A stretch of 51,067 bases of DNA from Moraxella sp. (GTDB lineage Bacteria > Pseudomonadota > Gammaproteobacteria > Pseudomonadales > Moraxellaceae), in contig JAUMUJ010000013.1 of NCBI GenBank assembly GCA_030530785.1, forward strand, positions 1-51,067, given 5' to 3'. This document shows positions 1 to 9,819 of the stretch, one piece after another. The notes under the pieces were generated by a model. The model worked only from the letters and a program-made list of their open reading frames with translations. It was not told where the DNA came from and searched no databases. The translations under genes and the position numbers were made by a program. How positions within the stretch are numbered: position 1 is the stretch's first letter; every line of letters starts with the position of its first letter.

Positions 1-1
1 A

Positions 2-1822
2 ACAATCAGCATAAAATCTGCCCATAATGCCGATTTTATTGCCAAAAAACTTAGCCAGTTACAGCAAATCTTGCCAGAAGTATTTAGTGATAATACCATA
101 TATTTGGACAAAATGGCACAGCTTTTTGGGCAAGAACGTATCAGCCAAAAAGAGCGTTATGCCCTAACATGGGCAGGCAAATCAGACGCTTATCACGCCC
201 TACAAATCCCCACCAACGACACGCTCACACCACACCCTGATGAAAGTGTGGATTTTGACACCACGCAAAATCTCTTTATTGAAAGCGAAAACTTGCACGC
301 CCTAAAACTGCTACAAAAAAGCTATGCAGGGTCGGTCAAAATGATATACATAGACCCACCCTACAATACGGGTAAGGACTTCGTTTATCGTGATAACTTT
401 CGCACCACCCAACACGATTATGATAAGCAAACAGGCGATAGAGATGAAAGTGGCACACTACTTAAAAACTACCTTGTTAATCACAAAGATGGCGGTCATT
501 ATCACAGCAACTGGCTATCAATGATGTTGCCACGCTTACACCTTGCCAAAAACCTACTTGCCGATGATGGCGTGATATTTATTAGCATTGATGATAATGA
601 GCAAGCCCAATTAAAATTATTATGTGATGAAGTATTTGGGAGTGAGAATTTTGTCGCTGAATTGATTAGAAAAACGAAATCAACTACGAATGATGCAAAA
701 ACTGGTTTAAATTTACAGCACGAAAACTGTTTGGTTTTTTCTAAAAATAAAGACCAGATTAGCCTTTTGGGTGGAGAAAAGGATTTGTCAAGATATTCAA
801 ATCCTGATAATGACCCAAATGGCGATTGGACTTCAAGCGACCCAAGTGCAAAAAGTGGAACGATGGAAAATAACCGCTTTGCTGTTGTTAATCCATACAC
901 AGGAAAAGCAGATTATCCGCCAACTGGTAGATTTTGGTTATTTTCTAAAAATACTGTTCAAAAACATATTGATTACGGTACAATTTGTTTTAAAAAAGAA
1001 CATAGGGAAAACGAACGTGGATTTATTTTTAAGCGTTATAAGAAAGATTTAAAAACCACCCAAAAAACATTAGATAGTTTGATTTTTTCTGAAAATGAAT
1101 TTATGAACCAAGTTGCTACAAAGGAGTTGTTAGCAATAAACTTGGCTGAATACTTTTCTTATCCAAAAGGCGTAGGTTTTCTTAAAAAGATGATTGAACA
1201 TGGCGGAAATTCAGACGCTCTAATCCTAGACTTTTTTGCAGGTTCATCATCAACTGCCCATGCGGTTATGCAATTAAATGCCGAGGATGGCGGAAAGCGT
1301 AAATTTATTATGGTGCAAATGCCAGAATTAACCTCTGAAAAATCAGGATTTAAAAACATTGCTGAAATATCCAAAGAGCGGATTCGCCGTGCAGGGGCAA
1401 AAATCAAAGAACAAAATCCCAATGTAGATACAGGCTTTAAGGTATTTAAATTATCAAAAAGCAATTTTAAACAATGGCAATCAGATGCGTTTGATTTAGA
1501 AAATCAGTTGGATATGTTTGTTAATCCTGTTAATGATAATGCCCAAGCGATGGATATTGTTTATGAGCTACTATTAAGACTGGGATTAAAATTAACTGTA
1601 AAAATAGAATTAAAAGACAATGTGTATTGGCTAATAGATGATGATAAAAATAAAAAATATGCCATTGTGCTAGATGACATTACGCTTGATGATTTTAATG
1701 CCATCATTGATAAAAAGCCTAATAAAGTCATTGCCTTAGATAGTGTATTTAAATCAGACAGCATAAAGAGTAATGTCGTATTGCAATTTAAAGACGCTAA
1801 TATTGATTTTGAAAGCATTTAA
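2..1822 (+). CDS. mod: Type III restriction-modification DNA methyltransferase (Mod), 5'-truncated by window edge
   Basis: This is a DNA N6-adenine methyltransferase, the modification and recognition subunit of a type III restriction system. The reading frame is open to the left window edge, so the true start lies outside; the first possible start inside is a TTG at 71. Counting from it, the catalytic motif DPPYNTG is at about residues 95-101 and the SAM-binding motif DFFAGSS at about 386. The order catalytic-then-SAM motif marks the beta class typical of type III Mod proteins, with the target-recognition region between them. The res gene follows after 22 bases. Both genes look AT-richer than the DNA to the right, which suggests acquisition as a unit. 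Mod genes in Moraxella and relatives are often phase-variable through 5' simple repeats; that part of the gene is not visible here. Confidence 0.93.
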   Translation, partial: TISIKSAHNADFIAKKLSQLQQILPEVFSDNTIYLDKMAQLFGQERISQKERYALTWAGKSDAYHALQIPTNDTLTPHPDESVDFDTTQNLFIESENLHALKLLQKSYAGSVKMIYIDPPYNTGKDFVYRDNFRTTQHDYDKQTGDRDESGTLLKNYLVNHKDGGHYHSNWLSMMLPRLHLAKNLLADDGVIFISIDDNEQAQLKLLCDEVFGSENFVAELIRKTKSTTNDAKTGLNLQHENCLVFSKNKDQISLLGGEKDLSRYSNPDNDPNGDWTSSDPSAKSGTMENNRFAVVNPYTGKADYPPTGRFWLFSKNTVQKHIDYGTICFKKEHRENERGFIFKRYKKDLKTTQKTLDSLIFSENEFMNQVATKELLAINLAEYFSYPKGVGFLKKMIEHGGNSDALILDFFAGSSSTAHAVMQLNAEDGGKRKFIMVQMPELTSEKSGFKNIAEISKERIRRAGAKIKEQNPNVDTGFKVFKLSKSNFKQWQSDAFDLENQLDMFVNPVNDNAQAMDIVYELLLRLGLKLTVKIELKDNVYWLIDDDKNKKYAIVLDDITLDDFNAIIDKKPNKVIALDSVFKSDSIKSNVVLQFKDANIDFESI

Positions 1823-1844
1823 TGGTTTAGCGTAAGGAAATATC

Positions 1845-4451
1845 ATGCAATTACAATACGAACATTTGGCATATCAACAAACCGCCATTGATAGTGTGAT
1901 GGGCTTATTTCGTGGCGAGTTGCCACACCACGATGATGATTTTACATTAACAGCGACTAATGATGACAGGGTTATCGCTAATCGTATGTTATTATCTTGG
2001 CAAGATATTGGCGAGAATATGCATGCCATTCAGCAAAATAATGGCTTATCAAAAAGCAATTTGGTAAATCATCATTATGAATTTAGCATAGAAATGGAAA
2101 CAGGTACAGGAAAAACCTATGTGTATCTTAAAACCATTTTATCGCTCAATAAACAATATGGCTGGAAAAAATTCATCATTGTTGTGCCATCTGTTGCTAT
2201 TCGTGAGGGTGTGTTGCAAACCTTGCGAAGTACCAAAAGTCATTTTGCTGATGAATTTGATAATGTGGTATTTAATTTTAAAGAATATGACAGTAAAAAG
2301 AGTAACATCATTAGAGATTTTGCCAAAAATAATCATATTGAAATATTGGTCATCAACATTCAGTCTTTTGAAAAGGAACAAAATGTCGTCAATCAAGAGC
2401 GAGAACAAGGTAGGCTGATAGAACTTATCCAAGCAGTTAGTCCGATTGTGATTATTGATGAACCGCAAAATATGGAAACGATTGGGCGAAAAAATGCCAT
2501 TTGTAAATTAAATCCATTATTTACATTGAGATACTCCGCCACGCACAAAGAAAGCTATCATAAAATATATAGTCTAAATCCTGTGCAAGCATTTGAATAT
2601 CATTTGGTAAAACAAATTGTGGTTAATTCAGTTGTTTCACAGGATAGTAATTTGCCTTTTATGGAATTAAAGGGCGTGATTAACAAAGGTGGATTAAAAG
2701 CAAAAATAATGCTTGATAGCAATGAAAAAACAGGTTTAAAGAGAAAGAGTGCGACGCTAAAAACAGGCGATGATTTATATGAAAAATCCAATCGCAATCC
2801 AAATTATCAAGGTTTTATCGTCTCTGGTGTGGATATGGAAAGCCAAATCGTACAATTTACCAATGGTAAGAGTATCATCAAAGGTGTGAGTATGGATTAT
2901 CACAAAGATGAGATAATGAAACAACAAATTCACGCAACCATCAAAGAGCATATCAAACGTGAAAAACTACTAAACCCAATAGGCATTAAAGTATTGTCAT
3001 TGTTTTTTATTGATAAAGTAGAAAATTACCGAACCAATGTTCAAGGAGAAACAGGTAAGTTTTATGATTGGTTTTGTGAGCTTTATGAGCAAGAAACAGG
3101 ACAATCTGCCAATGGCGTACACGATGGTTATTTTAGCCAAGACAAAAAAGGCTTTAAAGATACAAACGGCACGACCAATGCCGATAATGATACTTATGAA
3201 TTGATTATGAAAAATAAAGAAAGATTATTATCATTAGATGAGCCTGTGCGTTTTATTTTTAGTCATTCGGCATTAAAAGAGGGTTGGGACAATCCGAACG
3301 TTTTTCAGATTTGTACCTTAAATGAAACCACGTCCGCTATAAAAAAACGCCAAGAGATAGGGCGTGGTCTAAGATTGGCGGTCAATCAACACGGTGAGCG
3401 AGTCAAAGACGATGACGGACAAATCAATATCTTGACTGTTATTCCCAATCAAAGCTACGAACAATTCGCCAATGAATTACAACAAGAGTATGTTGATGAT
3501 TGTGGTGTCGTATTTACCAAATCACCTGTGCAAGACAGCCGTAATGAACGTACGGTAACGTATCGTTATGATGCGTTTATTGACCCTAAATTTATCGCCA
3601 TTTGGGAGCGTATCCACCATAAGACAAAATATAGCGTGGATTATGACAGTCATGAGTTAATCCGTAAGGCAAGCCAAAAAATAAAATCCATGCCGACTAT
3701 TATGCCCCCAAGCATTGAAATTAAAAAGGCAAAACTTATTCAGAGCATAGATAACGGTGTGGAAACCCAAGCAATTTATTCTCAAAGTAGCTATATAAAA
3801 AATAATCTACCCATTCCTGATATTTTAAAAATGATACAAGATAAAACAGGATTAACTCGTAAAACCATTGCTGATATTTTAAAGCAATCGAGGCGGATTG
3901 ATGACATTAAAAATAACCCACAGCGATTTGTGGACGTGGTCAGTGAGATGATTAATAATGAATTAAAAATTCTTATGGTAGATGGCATTCGTTATCAGCG
4001 ATTAGATGATGGGTATGAGCAGAGTTTATTTGAAACTTATCTAATATACGCTGATAAATATACATTTGAAGTGGATAAAGATAAAATCAATCGCACGATT
4101 TATAATGGCTATTTGGATTTGGATTCAATAACCGAAAAGACATTTGCCACAGATTGCCAAAATTATGATGAGCAGATTGGATTTTATTTTAAATTACCCA
4201 AAAAATTTAAAATTCCAACACCGATGGGTAATTACAACCCTGATTGGGCGGTGATTAGCAATAAAAATGGCGAGCAGGTGTATTTTATTGCCGAAACTAA
4301 AAATACAGGACAGTCGGCACAAGGTGGTGTGGTTGTAGATAAATTATCAGTAGATGAGCAATTAAAAATCGCCTGTGCCAAAGCATTGTTTGCAGATTGT
4401 GCAGAGATTGATTATAAAGTGGTTGAAAAGGTAGATGAGTTAAATAAATGA
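1845..4451 (+). CDS. res: Type III restriction endonuclease subunit (Res)
   Basis: This is the helicase-nuclease subunit that translocates on DNA and cleaves with Mod. The 868-residue protein carries the SF2 Walker A motif ETGTGKT near residue 86, the DEPQ box near 204, a motif-III-like YSAT, and a motif-VI-like QEIGRGLR. A C-terminal PD-(E/D)xK nuclease is visible as NPDWAV near 799 and FIAETK near 814. All motifs are present and there is no internal stop, so the enzyme looks functional. The ATG is preceded by AAGGAA about six bases upstream. It sits 22 bases after mod and is probably co-transcribed. The 3' end is 28 bases from the convergent channel gene. Confidence 0.95.
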   Translation: MQLQYEHLAYQQTAIDSVMGLFRGELPHHDDDFTLTATNDDRVIANRMLLSWQDIGENMHAIQQNNGLSKSNLVNHHYEFSIEMETGTGKTYVYLKTILSLNKQYGWKKFIIVVPSVAIREGVLQTLRSTKSHFADEFDNVVFNFKEYDSKKSNIIRDFAKNNHIEILVINIQSFEKEQNVVNQEREQGRLIELIQAVSPIVIIDEPQNMETIGRKNAICKLNPLFTLRYSATHKESYHKIYSLNPVQAFEYHLVKQIVVNSVVSQDSNLPFMELKGVINKGGLKAKIMLDSNEKTGLKRKSATLKTGDDLYEKSNRNPNYQGFIVSGVDMESQIVQFTNGKSIIKGVSMDYHKDEIMKQQIHATIKEHIKREKLLNPIGIKVLSLFFIDKVENYRTNVQGETGKFYDWFCELYEQETGQSANGVHDGYFSQDKKGFKDTNGTTNADNDTYELIMKNKERLLSLDEPVRFIFSHSALKEGWDNPNVFQICTLNETTSAIKKRQEIGRGLRLAVNQHGERVKDDDGQINILTVIPNQSYEQFANELQQEYVDDCGVVFTKSPVQDSRNERTVTYRYDAFIDPKFIAIWERIHHKTKYSVDYDSHELIRKASQKIKSMPTIMPPSIEIKKAKLIQSIDNGVETQAIYSQSSYIKNNLPIPDILKMIQDKTGLTRKTIADILKQSRRIDDIKNNPQRFVDVVSEMINNELKILMVDGIRYQRLDDGYEQSLFETYLIYADKYTFEVDKDKINRTIYNGYLDLDSITEKTFATDCQNYDEQIGFYFKLPKKFKIPTPMGNYNPDWAVISNKNGEQVYFIAETKNTGQSAQGGVVVDKLSVDEQLKIACAKALFADCAEIDYKVVEKVDELNK

Positions 4452-4478
4452 TAAGGGTAAAAAATGCCTTTATTTTCC

Positions 4479-5477
4479 TTAATACGCCTTCTCCTCACAA
4501 TGTGGACAAAAGCATTTTTTATTTAAGGATTTTTCTTTTTCATTAAGTTCCTTTTCTTTTGCCAATAGCCGTTTTTCTCTTAGGACTTGGGTTAGGGTTT
4601 TTTGGCGGTTTTTACGATTGATGTGAAGATTATCAGCGATGGCGTTAATTTTATCATTATCGTACAAATCAGATAAAGGCAACGCCATCAATTCATCATA
4701 AAGCTGATATAGGCTGATTTGTTTTTGGTTTTCTAATTCACAAGTTAATCCTGTTGCCAAAATACCAGCAGGCAAAGTGGTAATCCCCACGCCCAAAACC
4801 GTAATAAACGCCCCCAATAATTTACCCAAAGGCGTGATAGGCGTAACATCGCCATAACCGACCGTCGTCAAGGTTACCACCGCCCACCACATGGCGTGGG
4901 GAATAGAATTAAATTCGGTGGGCTGTGCGTTATATTCCATCAAATAAATGCCACTTGCTGATAAAAAAATTAACAGCATTAAAATAAATATCACTGTCCA
5001 AAATGAGCCACGCTCTTTTTCTATGACAACCAGTAAAATACGCAAAGATTCAAAATAACGGGTCAGCTTAAATAACCGCAATAAGAGAAATGCCCGCAAA
5101 AATCGTAAATCCGTCCCCGTCATTTGTAATAATAAAGGTAAAATTGCCAATAAATCAATGATGGCATTAAAACTGAATAGCCACTTTAATCTGGTTTTCC
5201 ATGATTTTGGGCTATTTTTTTCGGCGATTGTCCATAATTTTATCAAATATTCTGTGGCAAAGATAAATACCGAAAACAGCTCAAAATAATAAAAGTATGT
5301 TTGATGAGGATAATAAATGCTGTCTATGGATTCTAAAATCACTGCAATGGCATTGGATAAAATTAAAATAATCAATGCCCAATCTGCCATTTTGGCAAGT
5401 CGGTCAAGACGTGTGGGGTGTTTGTTTTGCCAATCGTGGCGTTCTAAGAGAACATAAAGTGTGTGGCGGATAGACAT
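4479..5477 (-). CDS. Voltage-gated potassium channel-like ion transporter
   Basis: This is a six-transmembrane cation channel of the Kv/Kch type. The selectivity filter TVGYGD lies in a pore loop before the last membrane helix, and an Arg-rich helix (the stretch with LRAFLLLRLFKLTR) looks like an S4 voltage sensor. The cytoplasmic tail is long, highly charged and probably coiled coil (KEKELNEKEKSLNKK), and ends in a Cys-rich CFCPHC motif that could bind a metal. A GTG 36 bases further upstream would add 12 residues, but the ATG at 5477 followed by MSIRHTLYVLL is the more natural start. The gene faces cydD and shares a short intergenic space with it. Substrate specificity for K+ is inferred from the filter. 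Confidence 0.88.
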   Translation of the reverse strand: MSIRHTLYVLLERHDWQNKHPTRLDRLAKMADWALIILILSNAIAVILESIDSIYYPHQTYFYYFELFSVFIFATEYLIKLWTIAEKNSPKSWKTRLKWLFSFNAIIDLLAILPLLLQMTGTDLRFLRAFLLLRLFKLTRYFESLRILLVVIEKERGSFWTVIFILMLLIFLSASGIYLMEYNAQPTEFNSIPHAMWWAVVTLTTVGYGDVTPITPLGKLLGAFITVLGVGITTLPAGILATGLTCELENQKQISLYQLYDELMALPLSDLYDNDKINAIADNLHINRKNRQKTLTQVLREKRLLAKEKELNEKEKSLNKKCFCPHCEEKAY

Positions 5478-5596
5478 GATATGGGTTTTGGTTAAAATGG
5501 GGCATTGTAGCACAAAAGATGAAAGCGATGTTTTGCCTTGAAATTATGCGTAAATTTAGCGATAATGTAACGCAATTTTTGCCAAAAAATACCAAC

Positions 5597-7381
5597 ATGA
5601 CCAAGTCTGCTCCCACCAAAGAAAAACGCAAAAAACCCAGACGCTCCCAAGAAGACATCATGGCGACTGCCTTTTTAAGGGCAACGTTTAAGCCTGTCAA
5701 AAAAACCATCATAACGGCGTATTTGCTAGAAGTGGTCAGCGTGCTACTTTTGGTGGGGCAGGCGTGTGTCTTGGTGTGGGCGTTTGGGACGTGGTTTGAC
5801 TGGGCGACCTTGCCACCGTCTGGCGACCCCAAAGCCCCCGTAATAAAAGCGGTTGATGCGTTGGGAGTTGAGCTTGCCATCGGTTTGTTATTTGGGTGCA
5901 TGGTGGGACGCATGGTGCTGGGTCATATCAAAGACCGCCTTTTGACCAATGCAGGACTGACGGTTGCTACATCAGTCAGACGGCGTTTGTTTGACAAATT
6001 GGGCGAGTTGGGGTTGGCACGGCGATATTTTGGGGCAGATGGGGCGTTGGCAAGTAAAATTGTCGCTGAGCCTGACCATTTGGTTGGCTATGCCCGTTTT
6101 GATGTCCAAAAAATGACCGCCATAACCACACCTTTGATTTTGGCAGGGTGTATTGCGTTTTATAGTGTTACAGCGTCCGTAATTTTGCTTGCCACCGCAC
6201 CGCTTGTCCCGATTTTTATGGTGTTTATCGGCATTGCCACCGCCAAAAAAAGCCGTGAGCAGATGGACGCTTTGGCACAGCTTGGCGGACGGTTTTTGGA
6301 TTGGGTGCGTGGGGTTGATACCCTGTCTAGGTTGGGGGCAGTGGATATTGCTGTGTCTGACATGGAGAATGCGTCCGAAGACTACAAAAAACGCACGATG
6401 AGCGTGCTAAGGATTGCTTTTTTAAACAGTGCGGTGCTTGAATTTTTGTCTGCCTTGTCCATTGCTTTGGTGGCGGTGTATTTGGGCTTTGGATTGATGG
6501 GGATTTTACCATGGGCAAAGGGGCAAGTCTTGACCAGCTATGGCACGGCATTATTCATACTGCTCCTTGTGCCTGAATTTTATGCTCCGCTACGCCGTCT
6601 GGGGGCGGAATATCACGTCAAAGGTCAAGCGATGGCGTGTGCCAAAGCACTTGCTCCCATGTTAAATTTTAAAAGTAAGCACCACGCAGGTATTGTTGTA
6701 AATCTGTCATCAGCCCCAAGTTTTCATTTAAAAAATATCACAGCATTTGGCGATGATGGGCGGGTCAGATTATCGCCCACCACGCTTGATTTTATGGCGG
6801 GCAAACGCACGGCACTTCGGGGTGAAAGTGGAGCAGGTAAGTCCACGTTGCTCCATATTTTGTTAGGCTTTGGCGATTATGAAGGCGATGTGGTGGTGTC
6901 TGATGGCAAATCGTACGCTTATCGGGACATTGATGTGGGGCAGTTAAGACGGCAGATGGGCTATTTATCGCAAAATGTGCCGTTATTGCCACTTAGTATC
7001 GCTGATAACTTACGCCTTGCCAAGCCGTCCGCCAGCGATGATGAACTGTGGGCGGTGCTAGATAAGGTGGGGCTTGGTGTGCTTATCCGGGCTTTACCAA
7101 AGGGGCTAGATACACCATTGGGCGAGCGGGGACAAGGGTTGTCGGGCGGTCAAGGCAGACGGTTGGGGATTGCTCAGCTTTTGCTCCAAGATGTCAAGGT
7201 GTGGCTACTGGACGAGCCTACCGAGCATTTGGATTATCAAACAGCATTTGAGATTAAATCACTGCTTTGGCGACTGTCTGATGATAAAACCGTCATTTGG
7301 GTAACGCATGATGATGATTTTGGCGACATGGCGTTTGATGTGGTATGTGATTTGAGTGATAGGGGGCAATATGAAAGCTGA
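5597..7381 (+). CDS. cydD: Thiol reductant ABC exporter subunit CydD
   Basis: This is one half of the heterodimeric inner-membrane exporter of glutathione/cysteine to the periplasm, needed to assemble cytochrome bd and c-type cytochromes. It has an N-terminal six-helix membrane domain and a C-terminal ATPase with Walker A GESGAGKST near 409, signature LSGGQG near 515 and Walker B VWLLDEP near 535. The open frame reaches back to an ATG at 5519; I prefer the ATG at 5597 (MTKSAPTKEK) because the extra 26 residues resemble nothing expected, but no strong ribosome site decides it. It overlaps cydC by 11 bases. Part of its ATPase domain is unusually similar to that of CydC at DNA level. Confidence 0.9.
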   Translation: MTKSAPTKEKRKKPRRSQEDIMATAFLRATFKPVKKTIITAYLLEVVSVLLLVGQACVLVWAFGTWFDWATLPPSGDPKAPVIKAVDALGVELAIGLLFGCMVGRMVLGHIKDRLLTNAGLTVATSVRRRLFDKLGELGLARRYFGADGALASKIVAEPDHLVGYARFDVQKMTAITTPLILAGCIAFYSVTASVILLATAPLVPIFMVFIGIATAKKSREQMDALAQLGGRFLDWVRGVDTLSRLGAVDIAVSDMENASEDYKKRTMSVLRIAFLNSAVLEFLSALSIALVAVYLGFGLMGILPWAKGQVLTSYGTALFILLLVPEFYAPLRRLGAEYHVKGQAMACAKALAPMLNFKSKHHAGIVVNLSSAPSFHLKNITAFGDDGRVRLSPTTLDFMAGKRTALRGESGAGKSTLLHILLGFGDYEGDVVVSDGKSYAYRDIDVGQLRRQMGYLSQNVPLLPLSIADNLRLAKPSASDDELWAVLDKVGLGVLIRALPKGLDTPLGERGQGLSGGQGRRLGIAQLLLQDVKVWLLDEPTEHLDYQTAFEIKSLLWRLSDDKTVIWVTHDDDFGDMAFDVVCDLSDRGQYES

Positions 7382-9047
7382 TGATGATTTTAAACTCCGC
7401 CATCTACTGACCACCCAAAAAACACTGTGGCTTATCGCATGGCTGTTGGGAGTAACGACTGTTGTTTCGGTGTTGGGTTTGGTCATGCTGGCAGGGTGGT
7501 TTATCACAATGACAGCGGTGGCAGGTGTGCTTGTGATGTCCTTTAATTATCTGATACCATCTGCCATTATTCGTCTGTTTGCCATTACTCGTACGACTGC
7601 CCGTTATGGCGATTTGATGGTGTCGCACCATGCGGTGTTTGGGCTGTTAAAACAGCTACGGGTTAAGTTTTTTGCTCGTTGGGCAAGCCTACCCATACAG
7701 CAAAGACAAGCCACCACCGACACCAGCAGTCAGACCATGTACCGTTTGGTAAAAGACATTGATGTGTTGGACGAATTACCCCTACGCCTTGTGTCACCTT
7801 ATGTGGTGGCTTTTGTGGCGATGGTGGGTTTGTCGGTGTTTATGGTGGTGGTTTTGCCCTTGTCGCTGTGGGTGGTGGCGTGCGTGGCATTGACTTTTTT
7901 GGTGGCGTTTTTGACCCTAAAACGTGGTATCAGCTTGGCAAAAACCGAAAGCACGCTGACCGCCCAACGCCAATCTAAGCTCCTAGACACGCTCCCCGCC
8001 ACACATTTGCTGATGATTTGGGGGAGATGGGGCGATACGGTGGATAAGCTAACTGCCCTTGACAAGGCTCATCATGACCACACCAAAAAAATCCACGCCC
8101 TAAGACGTAACACCAGTTTTATCAATCAGCTCATCATGGCGGTGGCGGTGTGCGTGGCGATGTGGCTGGCTCATCGGTATTTTTTATCAAGCGGTCATGT
8201 TGCCATGTTTGCCGATGGCGGTCATCATGCCATGCTAAATCCTGCACTCATGTTGGCGGTGGTGCTTGGGCTGTTTGGGTTGATTGAGATTATCATGACA
8301 TTGACGGCAGAGCCTTTGGCACTTGGGCGAAGTTATGTGGCAAAAGAACGGATTAACGGGCTGATTGGCTTGGTGGACACCTTGCTACCAAAAACACCAT
8401 TGTCAGAAAAAGTGCATACATTGTCATTACAAAACGTCAGCGTAAAAATGCCCAACGCCATCATCGCCACAGATAACATCAACGCCACATTTAGCCACGA
8501 TAAGCCCAATCTCATCATCGGAGCGTCTGGGGTAGGTAAGTCCACCTTGCTTGCGACTTTGGCGGGGGAGATACCGCTTGTGGATGGGCAGATGATGGTA
8601 AATGGGGTGGATTATCAGACGGTGGATTTTGGCAGTTCGCTTGGCTTTTTGGGGCAAAATGTGGATATTTTTGACCAAACGCTTGCAGATAATCTGCGTT
8701 TGGGCAAGCCGTCTGCCACCGATGATGAACTGTGGGCGGTGCTGGATAAAGTGGGTTTGTCTGACTGGGCAAAATCTCAACCTAAGGGTTTGGATACACC
8801 GCTTGGTGAGTATGGCATGGCAATCTCAGGCGGTCAAGGCAGGCGGGTGGCACTCGCTCGTCTGCTTTTATCGCCAAAAGAGATTTTATTATTAGATGAG
8901 CCGTTTGCAGGGCTTGATGTTGCCACCCGCAAAAGCGTGTGGCAGAGCTTGACTGATATGCAACAGCAGGGCAAGATTGGCGTACTTATCATTGCCACCC
9001 ATCAGGTGTGGGAGCAGATGGGTGATGTGGGGGTTTTGGAGGTTTAA
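7371..9047 (+). CDS. cydC: Thiol reductant ABC exporter subunit CydC
   Basis: This is the partner half-transporter of CydD. The 558-residue protein has a membrane domain followed by an ATPase domain with Walker A GASGVGKST near 384, signature ISGGQG near 485 and Walker B EILLLDEP near 505. The ATG at 7371 is chosen over a GTG at 7356 because the AGGGGG directly upstream is an excellent ribosome site; it lies inside the end of cydD, so translation is probably coupled. The segment ADNLRL-KPSA-DDELWAVLDKVGL is nearly shared with CydD. Its stop overlaps the stop of a convergent gene fragment by four bases. Confidence 0.92.
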   Translation: MKADDDFKLRHLLTTQKTLWLIAWLLGVTTVVSVLGLVMLAGWFITMTAVAGVLVMSFNYLIPSAIIRLFAITRTTARYGDLMVSHHAVFGLLKQLRVKFFARWASLPIQQRQATTDTSSQTMYRLVKDIDVLDELPLRLVSPYVVAFVAMVGLSVFMVVVLPLSLWVVACVALTFLVAFLTLKRGISLAKTESTLTAQRQSKLLDTLPATHLLMIWGRWGDTVDKLTALDKAHHDHTKKIHALRRNTSFINQLIMAVAVCVAMWLAHRYFLSSGHVAMFADGGHHAMLNPALMLAVVLGLFGLIEIIMTLTAEPLALGRSYVAKERINGLIGLVDTLLPKTPLSEKVHTLSLQNVSVKMPNAIIATDNINATFSHDKPNLIIGASGVGKSTLLATLAGEIPLVDGQMMVNGVDYQTVDFGSSLGFLGQNVDIFDQTLADNLRLGKPSATDDELWAVLDKVGLSDWAKSQPKGLDTPLGEYGMAISGGQGRRVALARLLLSPKEILLLDEPFAGLDVATRKSVWQSLTDMQQQGKIGVLIIATHQVWEQMGDVGVLEV

Positions 9048-9499
9048 AACCCGCCAAACTCTGATTCGTTGCTGGTATGATTGGTGATTTGAGAAAATGA
9101 CTGATTGGCAGATAATATCAACTCTGGGTAACGTAAGTTATCACCATTATCTATCATTTCACCAAGTGTGAAAGGTTCATTTTTTAGGTATTCACCTGTA
9201 TTGACGATTTCGTAATGAACTTTATAACTGCCTGCTTCCAAATCTCGTAGTTTTAAATCTCTATAAGGTGGAATGTAAAAAGTTCGTACATCGGTCTGAT
9301 AGCTTGGAAAACGGCGAATCAGTTTACCAAAAATTACATAATCATTCTTATGATTTAAGACGGTGGTGATGGAATGCCTGTTCATACTCTGTTTGAGATA
9401 TCCTTGCACATAACTAGCCCCATCAGGATAAGGCTCACCATTAGGGGCATGAGTCATGCGATTGATGGAAGTTGCCTTATCCGCCCTGACAGCTGGCAC
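9044..9499 (-). pseudogene. Leaderless fragment of a secreted or lipoprotein-like hypothetical protein
   Basis: The frame encodes a compact domain starting around TSINRMTHAPNGEPYP and running to FGGF. The pattern APNGxPxP, then a segment ending VRTFYIPP, then LEAGSYKVHYE resembles a family of small gammaproteobacterial lipoproteins known to me only as hypotheticals. No signal peptide is in frame: a TAG stop lies directly before the first possible start (GTG at 9499), and the first ATG is at 9457. In another frame just upstream the DNA reads LVVGLGASCQ, which looks like the lost leader, so a frameshift near 9485-9500 is likely. It could still be made as a short cytoplasmic protein from 9457. 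The 3' end abuts cydC. Confidence 0.5.
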
Positions 9500-9570
9500 C
9501 TAACCCAACCACCAAACAATCTCAAAAAAAACTGCCCACCACGAGCTTATGTGCTAAAATAGGGCAATAA

Positions 9571-9598
9571 AAAAGACAGGCATTTTTACCTGTCTTTT
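9571..9598. terminator. Bidirectional intrinsic terminator hairpin
   Basis: A perfect 10-bp stem (aaaagacagg / cctgtctttt) with an 8-base loop, A-rich on one side and T-rich on the other, so it could act in both directions. It lies in the gene scar between the leaderless fragment and the usher remnant and does not end any intact gene. Confidence 0.7.
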
Positions 9599-9819
9599 CC
9601 CAAAACTCAAATTTATATCCCACTCAGCTTGTTGCACCCAGTGCAACGCCCTTGCAAAATGGTCTGTCTTAACTTGTCCCACATTGTTTTGAATTATCCC
9701 ATTTATTGCAGAGAGTGTGGTCGGTTTATTGTGGTGGGGTTTAACAGAGAAAAAGGCACAACCTTTAATAATGTAAGCATTGCTTTTGATAAGACTTCTG
9801 CAAACATTACCGATGAAGG

